Shown in pieces: positions 9,872 through 20,588 of a DNA stretch of 64,000 nucleotides (its first letter is position 1; every line of letters starts with the position of its first letter). Source of the stretch: Shewanella marinintestina (GTDB taxonomy: Bacteria; Pseudomonadota; Gammaproteobacteria; Enterobacterales; Shewanellaceae); the NCBI RefSeq assembly GCF_023283845.1, contig NZ_JAKILC010000001.1, forward strand, positions 372,001-436,000. The letters are read 5' to 3'. Made by a program: the position numbers and the translations under genes. Below the pieces are notes generated by a model. The model was given only the letters and a program-made list of their open reading frames with translations, searched no databases and was not told the origin of the DNA.

Positions 9872-10180
9872 GTGCAACCTTTTTATGCGAGTACGCTATT
9901 TTGAGGGGGAAGAGATTGCGCGGCATTTTGGCTTTTTATTCATAGTCATACAAATAAATATTAGTGAGCTATTTCACAGATTTGGACTTCGCCTAAATTA
10001 GGCTCACTTTACAACACCACCAAAGTATAAGCCGTTACACTATAAGACTAATTTTATAAATAATTATTAACTGATATGGTGAGTTAATGCTAGATATGCC
10101 CCGTAAAAAATAGCTCTGCTAGATAGTAACGGTAGACGACGAGCTGTTATTTTAAGCGTACTATTTTTGATTAAGAACGA
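9872..10180. other. Intergenic, 309 bp, nothing recognised
   Basis: A+T-rich sequence upstream of gpt and downstream of the small cysteine-motif gene. No gene, strong hairpin or known operator was recognised. The gpt promoter is expected near 9890-9960. Confidence 0.5.
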
Positions 10181-10582
10181 TTAACTCAAATTAATCGCTT
10201 TGATTTGCTGGTACTTTTCTAAAACGCCATTACGGTTTAAGCCACGTTTTACATTACTACAAAGCTTACCAAATCGGCGAATGTCATCAAATTGTGGCAC
10301 ATTACCGTTAGCAATTGCACTTTCCCAATAGCTAAGTTCGGTATCTACCAACTCAAGTAACTTTTTAGGGCAGCCTAAACAATTTCCATCAGGTCCACAA
10401 ACAAAGGTCTCAGACTCATATAGCGGGAACTCTTGTTTAACCTGCTCAATAATTTGCATCATGGCAGTTGCTCTATCGGGCTTTTTAGCGGTGCTGATTT
10501 GATCTTTCATGGGCATGACGGCTTTGATTAAAAGTAAGGTAATGAGGCCAATGATTGCGTTTACATACCTCGTTACCCACAT
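10181..10582 (-). CDS. Uncharacterised small membrane-anchored protein with Cys motif
   Basis: This 133-residue protein is not recognised as a named family. It has one N-terminal hydrophobic segment (about residues 5-24) and a soluble domain holding C62-GPDGN-C68-LG-C71, with a fourth Cys at 108 (FGKLCSN). The Cx5Cx2C spacing with a distant Cys could bind a metal or form disulfides. Because the topology is not certain, either is possible. The ATG at 10582 has AAAGG six bases upstream. It stands alone between gpt and the isoaspartyl peptidase. Confidence 0.6.
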   Translation of the reverse strand: MWVTRYVNAIIGLITLLLIKAVMPMKDQISTAKKPDRATAMMQIIEQVKQEFPLYESETFVCGPDGNCLGCPKKLLELVDTELSYWESAIANGNVPQFDDIRRFGKLCSNVKRGLNRNGVLEKYQQIKAINLS

Positions 10583-10639
10583 TATAAACCTTTAGTAAGT
10601 ATTTAATTAGTGAATAATAATTTAAATTAAATGGTCAAC

Positions 10640-10672
10640 AAAAAAGCCCTAATATCCAAAGAATTAGGGCTT
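10640..10672 (-). terminator. Intrinsic terminator of the isoaspartyl peptidase gene
   Basis: AAGCCCTAAT (10644-10653) pairs perfectly with ATTAGGGCTT (10663-10672), with a T-run on the minus strand. It is 29 bp beyond the stop codon. Confidence 0.88.
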
Positions 10673-10700
10673 ACTCACGTACCATCTAGCTTAAGTTAAA

Positions 10701-11774
10701 TTATAAGTCAGACCATATCATTACTTGAGCGGGTTCGTTGTTTTTACGCGTTGCGCGGTACATACCTTCTGTATTAAAAGGTGTCGCGATATTGCCGCGA
10801 TGATCAATAGCAATAACCCCACCTGTTCCACCTGCAGTTATTAAACGCTGATTAATCACTTCATCTGCCGCTTGAATAATCGATTTATTCTGATATTTAA
10901 CTTTTGCACAAATATCACCAGCTACGTGATATCGAATAAAATATTCGCCATGCCCCGTTGCGGAAACCGCACATACTCCATTTTCCGCGTAAGTGCCTGC
11001 GCCGATAACCGGTGAATCGCCAATGCGACCAAAGCGTTTTGCAGTCATGCCTCCAGTAGAGGTTCCCGCTGCTAGGTTTCCATTTTGGTCAAGTGCAACC
11101 GCTCCAACCGTGCCAAACTTGTAATCGAATTCACTATAATCGAGGGCACTTTGTTGATAATTATGATGGCTACTTGAGCCAATACTTGCTTGGTAATCTG
11201 GATTAGATTCTGCTTTTTGAATTTTTTCTTTCGCACTTTTTAACTGTTGGTAACGACTATCGGTATCAAAATGGTTAGCAGGTACAAGCTGATATCCCTG
11301 AGTTAAGGCAAACTCCTCAGCGCCTTGACCTGACAACATTACATGCGGTGACTTTTCCATCACAGTAATAGCCAAATCAATTGGATTCTTAATATGTTTA
11401 ACCCCGGCCACTGCGCCAGCATTCATCGTTTTGCCATCCATAATAGAGGCATCTAACTCATGGGCACCATCAAATGTGTAAACAGCGCCAACACCTGCAT
11501 TAAATAATGGGCTGTTTTCCAGAATATTTATCGATGTTTTAATTGCAACTAAACTATCACCACCCTTGGCCAATACATCATATCCAGCATCAACAGCTTC
11601 TTGTAACTTCTCGCGATAGGCTTTTTGCTGTTCAGCCGTTAAATTCGCTTTAGAGATGGTTCCAGCACCGCCATGTATAGCAATAGAAAAAGGTTTTTCA
11701 TTTGCAGTCACATTTGCTGACAAACCTGTAGATAAAACAACCAACAATGCACTACTCAGGGCCTTATAATTCAC
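10701..11774 (-). CDS. iaaA: Exported isoaspartyl peptidase / plant-type L-asparaginase
   Basis: A member of the Ntn-hydrolase type 2 asparaginase family (357 residues). It is expected to self-cleave between G221 and T222 (motif FGTVGAVALD), which makes Thr222 the nucleophile. It would then hydrolyse isoaspartyl dipeptides or asparagine. The N-terminal HGGAGT block and the GTSTGGMTAKRFGRIGDSP block that follows the nucleophile are family hallmarks. A cleavable signal peptide (about residues 1-24) suggests a periplasmic location, unlike cytoplasmic E. coli IaaA. Translation appears to start at GTG, with GGAG seven bases upstream. It is a single-gene unit. Confidence 0.9.
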   Translation of the reverse strand: MNYKALSSALLVVLSTGLSANVTANEKPFSIAIHGGAGTISKANLTAEQQKAYREKLQEAVDAGYDVLAKGGDSLVAIKTSINILENSPLFNAGVGAVYTFDGAHELDASIMDGKTMNAGAVAGVKHIKNPIDLAITVMEKSPHVMLSGQGAEEFALTQGYQLVPANHFDTDSRYQQLKSAKEKIQKAESNPDYQASIGSSSHHNYQQSALDYSEFDYKFGTVGAVALDQNGNLAAGTSTGGMTAKRFGRIGDSPVIGAGTYAENGVCAVSATGHGEYFIRYHVAGDICAKVKYQNKSIIQAADEVINQRLITAGGTGGVIAIDHRGNIATPFNTEGMYRATRKNNEPAQVMIWSDL

Positions 11775-11910
11775 AAACCTTCTCCAATTCTATTTATTTG
11801 CCCTCTTTGTAACCATTTTCAGCCATAATTACAATCAGCAACTTGCTTGAGTTCACGATTCTAGTGACAATAGGCTGTCCGCATTAAACTAATAATAAGA
11901 GTCTGATTTT

Positions 11911-13758
11911 TTGTTGATAAGTTTCTTTCGAGTAACGTTTTCAATCTTGCTGATTGCCTGTCTTACATTGGCAACGTTTTCTGTACGAGCAAAGGATTGG
12001 TTAACTCTCGACATAAAAGGTGTCGAGGGCTCGTTAGCGCGTAACGTCAGCGCTCACCTTGGTGCATTACCCGACTCTAGCGTACAACGCCGAGCTTTTA
12101 TCTTTAATGCTGAAGACAATATTGAAGCTGCTATGCATTCAATGGGCTATTACCACAGTAAAGTGAAGCAAGAAGTCGTTAACAATGACAAAAAACCTTG
12201 GGTACTCAAACTCACTATCGATGCAGGTAAACCAACATTAATAAGTTGGGTTGATATCCAAGTAAAGGGAGAGATGCAAACCGATCCTCTTTTTGAAAAA
12301 TGGCTCAGCACATTAAAAGTGCGCCCAGGTGATCGCCTTAATCATGGTGTTTATGATGATATCAAATCGCAACTATTAACGCTTGCGCTTGCGCGCGGCT
12401 ATTTTGATGGCAAGTTTGATAAAGCTGAAATTGTCGTTGACCGAGACTTTAACACTGCAAAAATCGCACTATATTACAACTCGGGCAAACGCTATCACAT
12501 AGGTGAAGTAACTTTTACAGGCTCGACCCTAGAACCACAACTGTTGCAACAATTGGTACCATTTAAATTAGATGCGCCATACAGTACGGGCAACTTGGGC
12601 CAGTTAAATAGGCAGTTATTAGACACTGGCTACTTTTCAAATATAAAAGTTCTCCCTTTGGTTGATCAGGTAGAAGGCATACAAGTACCTGTTAGAGTAG
12701 AATTAAGCCCTAGACCTAACCATTCTATCGAGCTCGGATTAGGTGCAGACATTGGTAACACCGTAGACAATAATCTTGAGCCTCGAGTGCGAGTCACTTG
12801 GCGGACACCGCAAATTAACAAGTATGGCCACTCTCAGGAAACCACAGCAGAATGGTCACCAGAAAAGCCAAAATTCTTAACGACTTATACAATTCCATTG
12901 ACTCATCCACTGGATGACCAATTGAAACTGCGCACAGGTATGCTGCGTGACAAATACGGCGTTACTCAAGTTTATGACGCTGAAGACCGTGACTTTAGTA
13001 ATACTGGCCAGCTTGAGTCATCAAAAATGTTGTTTGCCGTAATTAGACAGCAACGACTAAAAAACAAATGGTTATTTAACTACTCAGCCGAGATCATGAA
13101 AGAGACTTATCAACAGTCCGGTGTTGATTATGATCCTCGCTATGTACTTTTTGGCACCAGCTTATCTAGAACTAGCCGAGGTGATAACTCACTCGATCCT
13201 AAATCAGGCTTCTTTCAATTTTACAGTATTGAATACGCAGACCCAGCATTAGGATCAGAGGTAAGACTTGCACGCCTACAATCTAAGTTTAAATGGATTG
13301 ATACCTTTTTTGATAAACATCGAATTGTGTCGCGCTTAGACATGGCCGCTAACCTTACCAGTGACTCATCATTAGAAAATATACCGCCTTCGCTGCGCTA
13401 TTTTGCCGGTGGTGACCAAAGTATTCGTGGTTATAGCTATAACGAGCTTGGCCCTTCAATTGATTCAGTCAATGATGAAGGCCAAGTTGTACGTGAAGTT
13501 GTTGGTGGACGTTACTTAATGGTCGGTAGTATTGAGTATCAATATTACGTAACCCCAACGTGGCGGGTCGCAACATTCATTGATGCTGGTAATGCTTTTG
13601 ATGTTAACCAAATAGAATTAATTACCTCGGTGGGTGCAGGTATTCACTGGATCTCACCGATTGGCCCGGTAAAGCTTGATGTTGGTGTCGGCTTAAAAGA
13701 AACAGATACCATTAGCCGCCCATGGCGCATTCATATCACGATGGGAGCTGAATTATGA
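11911..13758 (+). CDS. tamA: TamA, outer-membrane Omp85-family assembly factor
   Basis: TamA is the outer-membrane half of the translocation and assembly module. The 615-residue protein has a signal peptide (about residues 1-27), three POTRA-like domains (about 28-270) and a C-terminal 16-strand barrel. The Omp85 loop-6 motif IRGYSY falls at about residues 505-510, and the last residues form the usual terminal beta-strand (WRIHITMGAEL). No ATG is available near the signal peptide. Translation therefore probably starts at TTG 11911 or TTG 11914, with AAGAG about 10 bases upstream. The stop overlaps the tamB start. Confidence 0.92.
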   Translation: MLISFFRVTFSILLIACLTLATFSVRAKDWLTLDIKGVEGSLARNVSAHLGALPDSSVQRRAFIFNAEDNIEAAMHSMGYYHSKVKQEVVNNDKKPWVLKLTIDAGKPTLISWVDIQVKGEMQTDPLFEKWLSTLKVRPGDRLNHGVYDDIKSQLLTLALARGYFDGKFDKAEIVVDRDFNTAKIALYYNSGKRYHIGEVTFTGSTLEPQLLQQLVPFKLDAPYSTGNLGQLNRQLLDTGYFSNIKVLPLVDQVEGIQVPVRVELSPRPNHSIELGLGADIGNTVDNNLEPRVRVTWRTPQINKYGHSQETTAEWSPEKPKFLTTYTIPLTHPLDDQLKLRTGMLRDKYGVTQVYDAEDRDFSNTGQLESSKMLFAVIRQQRLKNKWLFNYSAEIMKETYQQSGVDYDPRYVLFGTSLSRTSRGDNSLDPKSGFFQFYSIEYADPALGSEVRLARLQSKFKWIDTFFDKHRIVSRLDMAANLTSDSSLENIPPSLRYFAGGDQSIRGYSYNELGPSIDSVNDEGQVVREVVGGRYLMVGSIEYQYYVTPTWRVATFIDAGNAFDVNQIELITSVGAGIHWISPIGPVKLDVGVGLKETDTISRPWRIHITMGAEL

Positions 13759-16700
13759 TTGCTCCTGAAGATAAAACAAATATGCCGACATCGACTGAAA
13801 ATGAAAAACCAGTTGCACTCAGCTATCGCCTTAAAATTTGGCGCTGGTTTAAACTATGTAGCCGTATTCTTATTTATGCCCCACTTCTGTTACTAATCAG
13901 CCTTGCCGTATTAATTGGTACCGAGTTTGGTAGCCATATCACCGTTAAGCTGGCAGATATGTTGGTGCCAGATCTCGAGGTTAGTTATAAGTCTGGGCAA
14001 ATAAATCGTCAGTTAGAGCTTAACTATGGCACTTGGCAGATGAATGGTGTAGCCGTAGAGGTCAGCGATTTAGTCCTCGCTTGGAACCCGATGTGTTTAA
14101 TGCAAAAACAGCTTTGTGTGGAGCAGCTTTCAAGCTCCAAAGTCAATGTTGAGATTGATACTGCGTTAATTAGAACTGATAACAATGACCCATCAACACA
14201 AGTTGACACCACCAAAATTCAAGAAGATGCATCCGTAACAACATCTGATGTGTTGTCCAGTGTGTCGACTGATGACCCATTGGCAAATGTAGTCACTGCA
14301 GAGGCGATAGGGCCTGCAGAAACCGAGACGACTGAAGAAAACAAAGAAATCACCCTGCCCTTTGGTATCACCTTAAACAGTAGCGTCCTGCAACAAGTGA
14401 CTGTACGCGTTAATGATATGGACTTTAATGCAAACCAATTAAACTTAAGTGCTGAATGGTTATCTACGGGGATCCGTGCCAGTTCTGTCTACGCCGAAGG
14501 TCTATTGGTTTCTATTCCTTTATCTAACCCAACAAATACTAAAACGAATACTGACAATAAGATTGAAAGTGCAGTAACACAAGAAACCGGTAGTACAACT
14601 AACAAAGTAGATCTAGCCAAAGACTGGGCAATGGCAAACCTACCTGAAGTCTTCATGCCTATCCCTGTATTTGTTGAAGCCTTAGATATAGACAATGGAG
14701 ATCTAATTCTTGGCCCAAGAAAGGATCACTTTAGCAAGTTACATTTAAGCGGAAGTTACCAGCAGTTTCTCATCAATATCGACGATTTTAGTGCTAGTCA
14801 TAGCTACGGAGATATTAGACTGTTAGGGCAAATGTCTCTTCTCGATGATTATCCTATGGATATTCATTCGACGATATCACTTGAAAAAGTGAAAGAGATT
14901 CCTGGACTAAACAAACAACATTTAACGGTCACGGTTAACCAAGGCTTTAACGAACTTAAAAGTCATATTGTTGGTAGCGGCCAGTTTGATTTCGACCTTA
15001 CTTCAAATATCAAACTCGCAAACTCAAAGATCCCTTACAGCTTAAATTTAACCGCAAAAAAATTACAATGGCCTCTAGAGAACCCAGACTTTATTGCTGA
15101 AAATATCAGAATGGTTAGCCAAGGTGATTTAGCTGAGCAACACGTCAATTTAAAAGGAGACTTTTCGTCACCTTATCAACCCAAATTAGATATAGATACT
15201 GTATTTAGCCACACCAATGCACAACTAGTGTTTGAAAAACTCCACGCCTATAACAGTGTTCTTGGTGATTTGGTGATACAAGGCACATTTGATTATGCAG
15301 ACCAATTAAAGTGGAACGCGAAAATCGCAGCGCAAACATTCGATATAAGTCAATTAACATTATCAGAAGATAACCCTCTTCCTGCTAGCGACATTAGCGG
15401 CCCGATTAATAGCTCAGGGAAATATAGTCTGTTCGATCATACTTGGTCAGTAAACCTAAACAATGCCGATCTCTATGGTCATGTAATGCAGTACCCTCTC
15501 AATGTCGTTGGTGATCTCGCTATCAATGACAAGTGGCATTTAAGTTCTGATGGACTAAATGTTAACGCACTGCAAAGCCGTTTATTTATACAAGGTGAAG
15601 TTGAAAAAAATTGGTCACTTAATGGGGAACTAACCGTACCGGATTTAAGTTTATGGCAGCAAGATGCTAGCGGGACTATCAATGCTGATATCAATGTTTC
15701 AGGCGAGAATGAGCACCCTGATATTGAAGTCGCACTGACTGCAACAGATCTTGAATTTCAGACTCTAGAACTTGAAACCATGTCTGTGAATGGACATTAC
15801 AAACCATTTGATAACCAAGCATTCAATGCTCAAATGGACTTATACAATTTTAAGTACCAAGATCTTGAACTCAACGACGTAACACTAGCAGCAAAAGGTG
15901 ATCTCGCTGCGCAGTCATTAAAGCTTGGCTCAACAGGCGAGCTAACACTAAATAGCCAGATAGTAAGCCAGTATGATCAAAAATTACATCGTATTGAGGC
16001 TCAAATAAAGAGCCTATCGTTAGCTTCAAAGCTTGGACAGGTGGATCTCGACGCTCCCTTAGAAGGGAGTTATCTGATAGATAAGCAGAGTGGTACTTTA
16101 CAACCATTTTGTTTATCTCACTCTGGTGGTAAGTTATGTGCAAAACAAGACATCGCCCTTGGTTTAAGCGGCCAAGCTGCGCTGGAGTTTGTTGGTGATC
16201 TGGGCAAATTAGCTGAACCATGGTTGCCAGAAAGTATTGATTGGACTGGTCCCGCTATACTCACCTCAAACATCCAATGGTTTGCAGACCGTAAACCAAT
16301 TGGTAATGTCGATCTTCAGCTAACTGAAGGCAAGATCGACTTTAAAGCCACCAATAACAGTAATGTTGCGGTTGGTTATAAATCACTGCAACTTAGAAGC
16401 CGCCTAGATGAAAAGCAACTATTGACTTCACTCGCTCTTGAGTCTAATAAAATTGCAACATTGGATGCTAACCTTGGTATTAATGTTACACCAGATAGAC
16501 AAATGGATGGCAAACTAGCGCTGCAGGAAATCAACCTGCAAGCCCTAGCAGTTCTGCTTCCGGAACTTGAAGTTTTAGAGGGGATAATATCCAGTGAACT
16601 CACCATTGGCGGAAGCCTAAGCGATCCAAAAGTTTCGGGGAAAATAGCCTTAAATAATGGCTCGATTATGGCAACAGCAAACCCAACGCTACTTGAAGAT

Positions 16701-17783
16701 ATCGATCTTGATTTTATCTTTGCAGGTAAAAAAGCCCAAATAGATGGCGAGTTAAAAATGGGCAAAGGTCAGGCCTTTGTTGACGGTCAATTAGACTGGG
16801 CTGAGCGCAAGTTAAAAGGTAGCTTCGATATTAAGGGTAAAGACTTAGCCGTCATTCAGCCCCCACTCGCCATTTTGAACGTCGGTACAGATCTAAAAGT
16901 TAAGTTCACCAATGAATCTTTTGATATCAGTGGCGATATTAATGTGCCTTCAGGGAAAATCACCATCGTACAGTTGCCTGAAGGAGGTATAGCCGTTTCC
17001 AAAGATGTAGTTTTTGAAGATAGCTTAGCTTCTCAAGAAACCAAAGTGTCACCACTCGCTGTATCTGCTCAAGTTAATTTAAATGTAGGTGACGACTTAC
17101 GAGTTGACGGTATGGGCCTTACCGGAAAGCTATTAGGTAAATTAGAACTAAAACAAGATCCTTTCAGGCCACCTTTGTTATTTGGTGAAATAAAAGTTGT
17201 CGATGGCAATTATAAATTTATGGGACAAACCCTTGAAATACGAGCGGGTGAGATGCAGTTCATTGGCCCTATAGATGTGCCAAACCTTAACATCGAAGCA
17301 GTGCGTGAAATTAAAGATGAAGATGTAATAGCAGGTGTTCGCATTACAGGAACACCATTGAAACCTGTTGTTAACCTTTTCTCAAACCCAACCAAAGAAC
17401 AGGCAGAAATTTTAAATTATATTGTCCGTGGTACAGGACTTAGTAATAACAGTGTCGACCAAAACAGCGGCCTAATGATGGGCGCGGCATTAACCTTAAG
17501 TAGTCAAATTGGCGGCGGTGCAATTGGCAATATTGGCAATACGGCAACCGGAATTATTGAAAAAATTGGTTTCTCTAACGTACAGCTAGATGCCAATGAC
17601 GATGGTCGCTTTGCAATTAGTGGTTTTATTGGCGAAAAATTAATGGTCAAATATGGTGTTGGAGTATTTAATCCTGGCTATGAGATGACTGTGCGCTATT
17701 ACTTACTGTCTCAACTCTACTTAGAAACCGTATCAGGTACCATAGAACAGTCTTTAGATATTTATTACAGCTTTGATTTATAG
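13755..17783 (+). CDS. tamB: TamB, inner-membrane-anchored periplasm-spanning protein
   Basis: TamB belongs to the AsmA-like/VPS13-like bridge proteins that work with TamA in outer-membrane assembly and have been linked to phospholipid transport. The 1342-residue length is typical. One signal-anchor helix (about residues 38-58) is followed by a long repetitive beta-rich region and the C-terminal TamB domain (DUF490), ending in a barrel-like strand (LDIYYSFDL). The region from about 130 to 200 is Thr/Asp/Glu-rich and low in complexity. The ATG lies within the tamA stop (ATGA), showing translational coupling. A terminator follows. Confidence 0.93.
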   Translation: MIAPEDKTNMPTSTENEKPVALSYRLKIWRWFKLCSRILIYAPLLLLISLAVLIGTEFGSHITVKLADMLVPDLEVSYKSGQINRQLELNYGTWQMNGVAVEVSDLVLAWNPMCLMQKQLCVEQLSSSKVNVEIDTALIRTDNNDPSTQVDTTKIQEDASVTTSDVLSSVSTDDPLANVVTAEAIGPAETETTEENKEITLPFGITLNSSVLQQVTVRVNDMDFNANQLNLSAEWLSTGIRASSVYAEGLLVSIPLSNPTNTKTNTDNKIESAVTQETGSTTNKVDLAKDWAMANLPEVFMPIPVFVEALDIDNGDLILGPRKDHFSKLHLSGSYQQFLINIDDFSASHSYGDIRLLGQMSLLDDYPMDIHSTISLEKVKEIPGLNKQHLTVTVNQGFNELKSHIVGSGQFDFDLTSNIKLANSKIPYSLNLTAKKLQWPLENPDFIAENIRMVSQGDLAEQHVNLKGDFSSPYQPKLDIDTVFSHTNAQLVFEKLHAYNSVLGDLVIQGTFDYADQLKWNAKIAAQTFDISQLTLSEDNPLPASDISGPINSSGKYSLFDHTWSVNLNNADLYGHVMQYPLNVVGDLAINDKWHLSSDGLNVNALQSRLFIQGEVEKNWSLNGELTVPDLSLWQQDASGTINADINVSGENEHPDIEVALTATDLEFQTLELETMSVNGHYKPFDNQAFNAQMDLYNFKYQDLELNDVTLAAKGDLAAQSLKLGSTGELTLNSQIVSQYDQKLHRIEAQIKSLSLASKLGQVDLDAPLEGSYLIDKQSGTLQPFCLSHSGGKLCAKQDIALGLSGQAALEFVGDLGKLAEPWLPESIDWTGPAILTSNIQWFADRKPIGNVDLQLTEGKIDFKATNNSNVAVGYKSLQLRSRLDEKQLLTSLALESNKIATLDANLGINVTPDRQMDGKLALQEINLQALAVLLPELEVLEGIISSELTIGGSLSDPKVSGKIALNNGSIMATANPTLLEDIDLDFIFAGKKAQIDGELKMGKGQAFVDGQLDWAERKLKGSFDIKGKDLAVIQPPLAILNVGTDLKVKFTNESFDISGDINVPSGKITIVQLPEGGIAVSKDVVFEDSLASQETKVSPLAVSAQVNLNVGDDLRVDGMGLTGKLLGKLELKQDPFRPPLLFGEIKVVDGNYKFMGQTLEIRAGEMQFIGPIDVPNLNIEAVREIKDEDVIAGVRITGTPLKPVVNLFSNPTKEQAEILNYIVRGTGLSNNSVDQNSGLMMGAALTLSSQIGGGAIGNIGNTATGIIEKIGFSNVQLDANDDGRFAISGFIGEKLMVKYGVGVFNPGYEMTVRYYLLSQLYLETVSGTIEQSLDIYYSFDL

Positions 17784-17814
17784 CGTTTAGATAGTGACGC
17801 ATTTTAATCGTTAC

Positions 17815-17841
17815 AAAAAAGCCATCTTAAATGATGGCTTT
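17815..17841. terminator. Bidirectional terminator between tamB and fadR
   Basis: AAAGCCATC (17818-17826) pairs with GATGGCTTT (17833-17841). The T-run is good on the minus strand (fadR side) and weaker on the plus strand (tamB side). Confidence 0.75.
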
Positions 17842-17880
17842 ATATATTAGCGGCTGTGATAACAGATTGAGCTATCTAAC

Positions 17881-18600
17881 TTAAGTATCTGAGTGTCCGA
17901 GATTTTCTGGCATATTATCTCGCAAACTTTGCCACATCATGCCACTGTTAATACCGTATGTGCGCATTAATGCTGGTACATCTACGTAGTTTTTATCAAC
18001 CGCTAATGCTTGTAGCTGCTTATAAAACTCCATAGCCAAGGCTCGTGCTTCTGGGCTTGAAAAATAATAACGCCCTACTCTGCTGTATAAGCCTTTAAAG
18101 CCGTTTAAGATCAATACATAGAGTGGGTTTCCTGAGGAAAATGCCAAAGTATGCTGTAACTCATAATCGAATTCCGCATACGCTTCAGCATTATCTTCTA
18201 ACGCATCAAGCTCAGATAAAGCCGCAACGGCTTTATCTGGATTATTACGAATTGCACCTCTAAAATAGATAGCGCTCACACTGCTACGCGCAGATAACAA
18301 TTGATCGACTAGCTCAGGAAAACCATCAGGGTTAAGTTCTGCTATGGTCTCAAGAATATTTAGACCTGATGTTTCCCAAAAATTATTCACGCGAGTTGGC
18401 TTACCATGCTGGATAGTCAACCAACCGTCTCGTGCTAAACGCTGTAATACTTCTCGTAACGTTGTGCGAGTGACGCCGATTAATTCAGACAGCTCTCGCT
18501 CAGCAGGAAGAATAGAGCCTGGAGGAAACTTATTTTCCCATATGGATCGTACAATATACTTCTCTGCAAAACTTGCAGGGCCTTTGGCATTGATGATCAT
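17881..18600 (-). CDS. fadR: Fatty-acid-responsive regulator FadR
   Basis: FadR is a GntR-family regulator that represses beta-oxidation genes and activates unsaturated fatty-acid synthesis; long-chain acyl-CoA releases it from DNA. The 239-residue protein has the winged-helix domain at about residues 9-72, including [20 protein letters not shown] and [15 protein letters not shown], which are near-identical to E. coli FadR. The acyl-CoA-binding helical domain follows. It is divergent from nhaB, as in many gammaproteobacteria. A probable target, fadD, lies about 8 kb away in this window. Confidence 0.96.
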   Translation of the reverse strand: MIINAKGPASFAEKYIVRSIWENKFPPGSILPAERELSELIGVTRTTLREVLQRLARDGWLTIQHGKPTRVNNFWETSGLNILETIAELNPDGFPELVDQLLSARSSVSAIYFRGAIRNNPDKAVAALSELDALEDNAEAYAEFDYELQHTLAFSSGNPLYVLILNGFKGLYSRVGRYYFSSPEARALAMEFYKQLQALAVDKNYVDVPALMRTYGINSGMMWQSLRDNMPENLGHSDT

Positions 18601-18908
18601 GTGGCTACTCTATCCAATTATTAGTGTTGTTCTGGGACAGATCATACCAGAGCCATGAAAAATGAAAACCAAAACAGCGCGAATTGACAGTGACTAAATA
18701 CAGAAACGGGCTAGACCGCTCATTTTTTACGCTAACAGGCCATTTTAAATGACATTTTTTTGATATAGATAGCTGTTTCGTCATTATGGGCTTTTTAAGT
18801 TTTCAAAAAGGTTTTATCTTTAGCATCGGCTTAATTATAGCTGGTAGCAAATTTCATTAAAATGTTGTTATTAGCAACTATATATAGATATCAAATAGAG
18901 AGGATTCC
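18601..18908. other. fadR/nhaB divergent promoter region, 308 bp
   Basis: This region must hold the promoters for both genes. No convincing -10/-35 pair, FadR operator or other known element was picked out. An imperfect palindrome TCTGG-N11-CCAGA (18631-18651) lies close to the fadR start but has the wrong spacing for FadR. Confidence 0.4.
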
Positions 18909-20495
18909 ATGCCTGTGACAATGAGTCGGGCGTTTCTTGACAACTTCTTGGGTAATTCACCGAAGTGGTTCAAAATCGCGATCATATCGTTTTTAGTGAT
19001 CAACCCAATCGTATTTTATTTTAATCCGTTTGTGGCTGGCTGGCTGTTAGTTGTTGAGTTTATCTTCACTTTAGCAATGGCCCTAAAATGTTACCCACTT
19101 CAACCAGGTGGTTTATTAGCGATTGAAGCTGTCGCCATTGGTATGACATCGCCTAGCCAGGTGCTGCATGAAATCGAAGCAAACCTTGAAGTAGTCCTAT
19201 TATTAGTCTTCATGGTTGCTGGTATTTACTTCATGAAGCAATTGCTACTATTTGTATTTACCAAGATGATCACTAAGGTTCGTTCTAAAGTAGCGGTATC
19301 TTTGTTGTTCTGTATTTCATCTGCATTCCTATCTGCATTCTTGGATGCGTTAACAGTTATCGCAGTTATTATTACAGTTGCAGTTGGTTTCTACTCTATT
19401 TACCACAAAGTGGCATCAGGCAAGAGCTTTGGCGACAGCCATGACCACACCTCTGATGGTCAAAATCAGTTATGTGAAGAAGAACTAGAATCATTCCGTG
19501 GTTTTCTACGCAACCTACTTATGCATGCCGGTGTTGGTACTGCATTAGGTGGTGTTTGTACCATGGTTGGTGAGCCACAAAACCTAATTATTGCTGCGCA
19601 AGCTAACTGGCAGTTCGCTGAATTTGCTATTCGCATGTCACCAGTAACTGTACCTGTATTCTTTGCTGGTATTACGACGTGTTTCTTAGTAGAGAAATTC
19701 AAAGTATTTGGCTATGGTCAGCAACTACCTGAAGCGGTTCATAAAATCCTTTCAGACTACGATGCTCATGAAGATGCTAACCGCACTAAACATGACAAAG
19801 TTAAACTTCTAATCCAAGCAGTTATTGGTGTGTGGTTAATCGCAGGTCTTGCGCTACATTTGGCTTCAGTGGGCTTAATCGGTCTATCTGTAATTATTCT
19901 AGCAACTGCATTTAACGGTATCACTAACGAACATGCACTTGGTAAAGCTTTTGAAGAAGCGTTACCTTTTACAGCACTATTAGCCGTTTTCTTTGCGATC
20001 GTTGCAGTAATTATTGATCAGCAATTGTTTGCACCAGTTATCCAGTGGGCACTAAGCTATGAAGGTAACACTCAGTTAGTTATTTTCTACATCGCTAACG
20101 GTCTGCTTTCAATGGTGAGTGATAACGTATTCGTGGGTACGGTATACATTAACGAAGTGAAATCAGCGCTACTTAATGGCCAAATTACTCGTGATCAGTT
20201 CGACCTACTAGCCGTAGCTATCAATACAGGTACTAACCTACCTTCAGTTGCAACGCCTAATGGTCAAGCTGCGTTCCTATTCTTGCTAACATCAGCAATC
20301 GCTCCACTTATCCGCCTTTCTTACGGCAGAATGGTGTGGATGGCACTGCCATATACGATCGTTTTATCTATCGTTGGTGTTCTTGCTATTCAATTAGGAG
20401 CGTTAGAACAGATGACTCAATACTTCTATGACAGTCAAATGTTAATCCATCACTCTGCTCAAGCAGCTGTAGATGGTGTAGTATCATCTCATTGA
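18909..20495 (+). CDS. nhaB: Na+/H+ antiporter NhaB
   Basis: NhaB exchanges internal Na+ for external H+ and contributes to salt and pH homeostasis. The 528-residue multi-span inner-membrane protein resembles E. coli NhaB over its whole length. Conserved blocks include [42 protein letters not shown] and [28 protein letters not shown] lies just before the ATG. It is followed by a terminator, so dsbB is largely separate. Confidence 0.96.
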   Translation: MPVTMSRAFLDNFLGNSPKWFKIAIISFLVINPIVFYFNPFVAGWLLVVEFIFTLAMALKCYPLQPGGLLAIEAVAIGMTSPSQVLHEIEANLEVVLLLVFMVAGIYFMKQLLLFVFTKMITKVRSKVAVSLLFCISSAFLSAFLDALTVIAVIITVAVGFYSIYHKVASGKSFGDSHDHTSDGQNQLCEEELESFRGFLRNLLMHAGVGTALGGVCTMVGEPQNLIIAAQANWQFAEFAIRMSPVTVPVFFAGITTCFLVEKFKVFGYGQQLPEAVHKILSDYDAHEDANRTKHDKVKLLIQAVIGVWLIAGLALHLASVGLIGLSVIILATAFNGITNEHALGKAFEEALPFTALLAVFFAIVAVIIDQQLFAPVIQWALSYEGNTQLVIFYIANGLLSMVSDNVFVGTVYINEVKSALLNGQITRDQFDLLAVAINTGTNLPSVATPNGQAAFLFLLTSAIAPLIRLSYGRMVWMALPYTIVLSIVGVLAIQLGALEQMTQYFYDSQMLIHHSAQAAVDGVVSSH

Positions 20496-20535
20496 TAAGC
20501 CTTATCTGAACTATTTATTAAATAGTTAGTCATAT

Positions 20536-20568
20536 AAAACGCCCTATTCAATAGGGCGTTTTTTTTAC
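20536..20568 (+). terminator. Intrinsic terminator of nhaB
   Basis: AAAACGCCCTAT (20536-20547) pairs perfectly with ATAGGGCGTTTT (20551-20562) and is followed by more T. It ends about 20 bp before the dsbB start. Confidence 0.93.
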
Positions 20569-20588
20569 TTGCAATGGAGACTTTGTCG

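Noticed and set aside
13755..17783. Several open antisense frames of 60-130 codons inside tamB, hrpA and pheT
   Set aside because: They follow the codon structure of the genes on the other strand, lack ribosome-binding sites and show no family resemblance.
18631..18651. Palindrome TCTGG-N11-CCAGA next to fadR as a possible FadR operator
   Set aside because: FadR sites have about five bases between these arms, not eleven, and the centre does not match.
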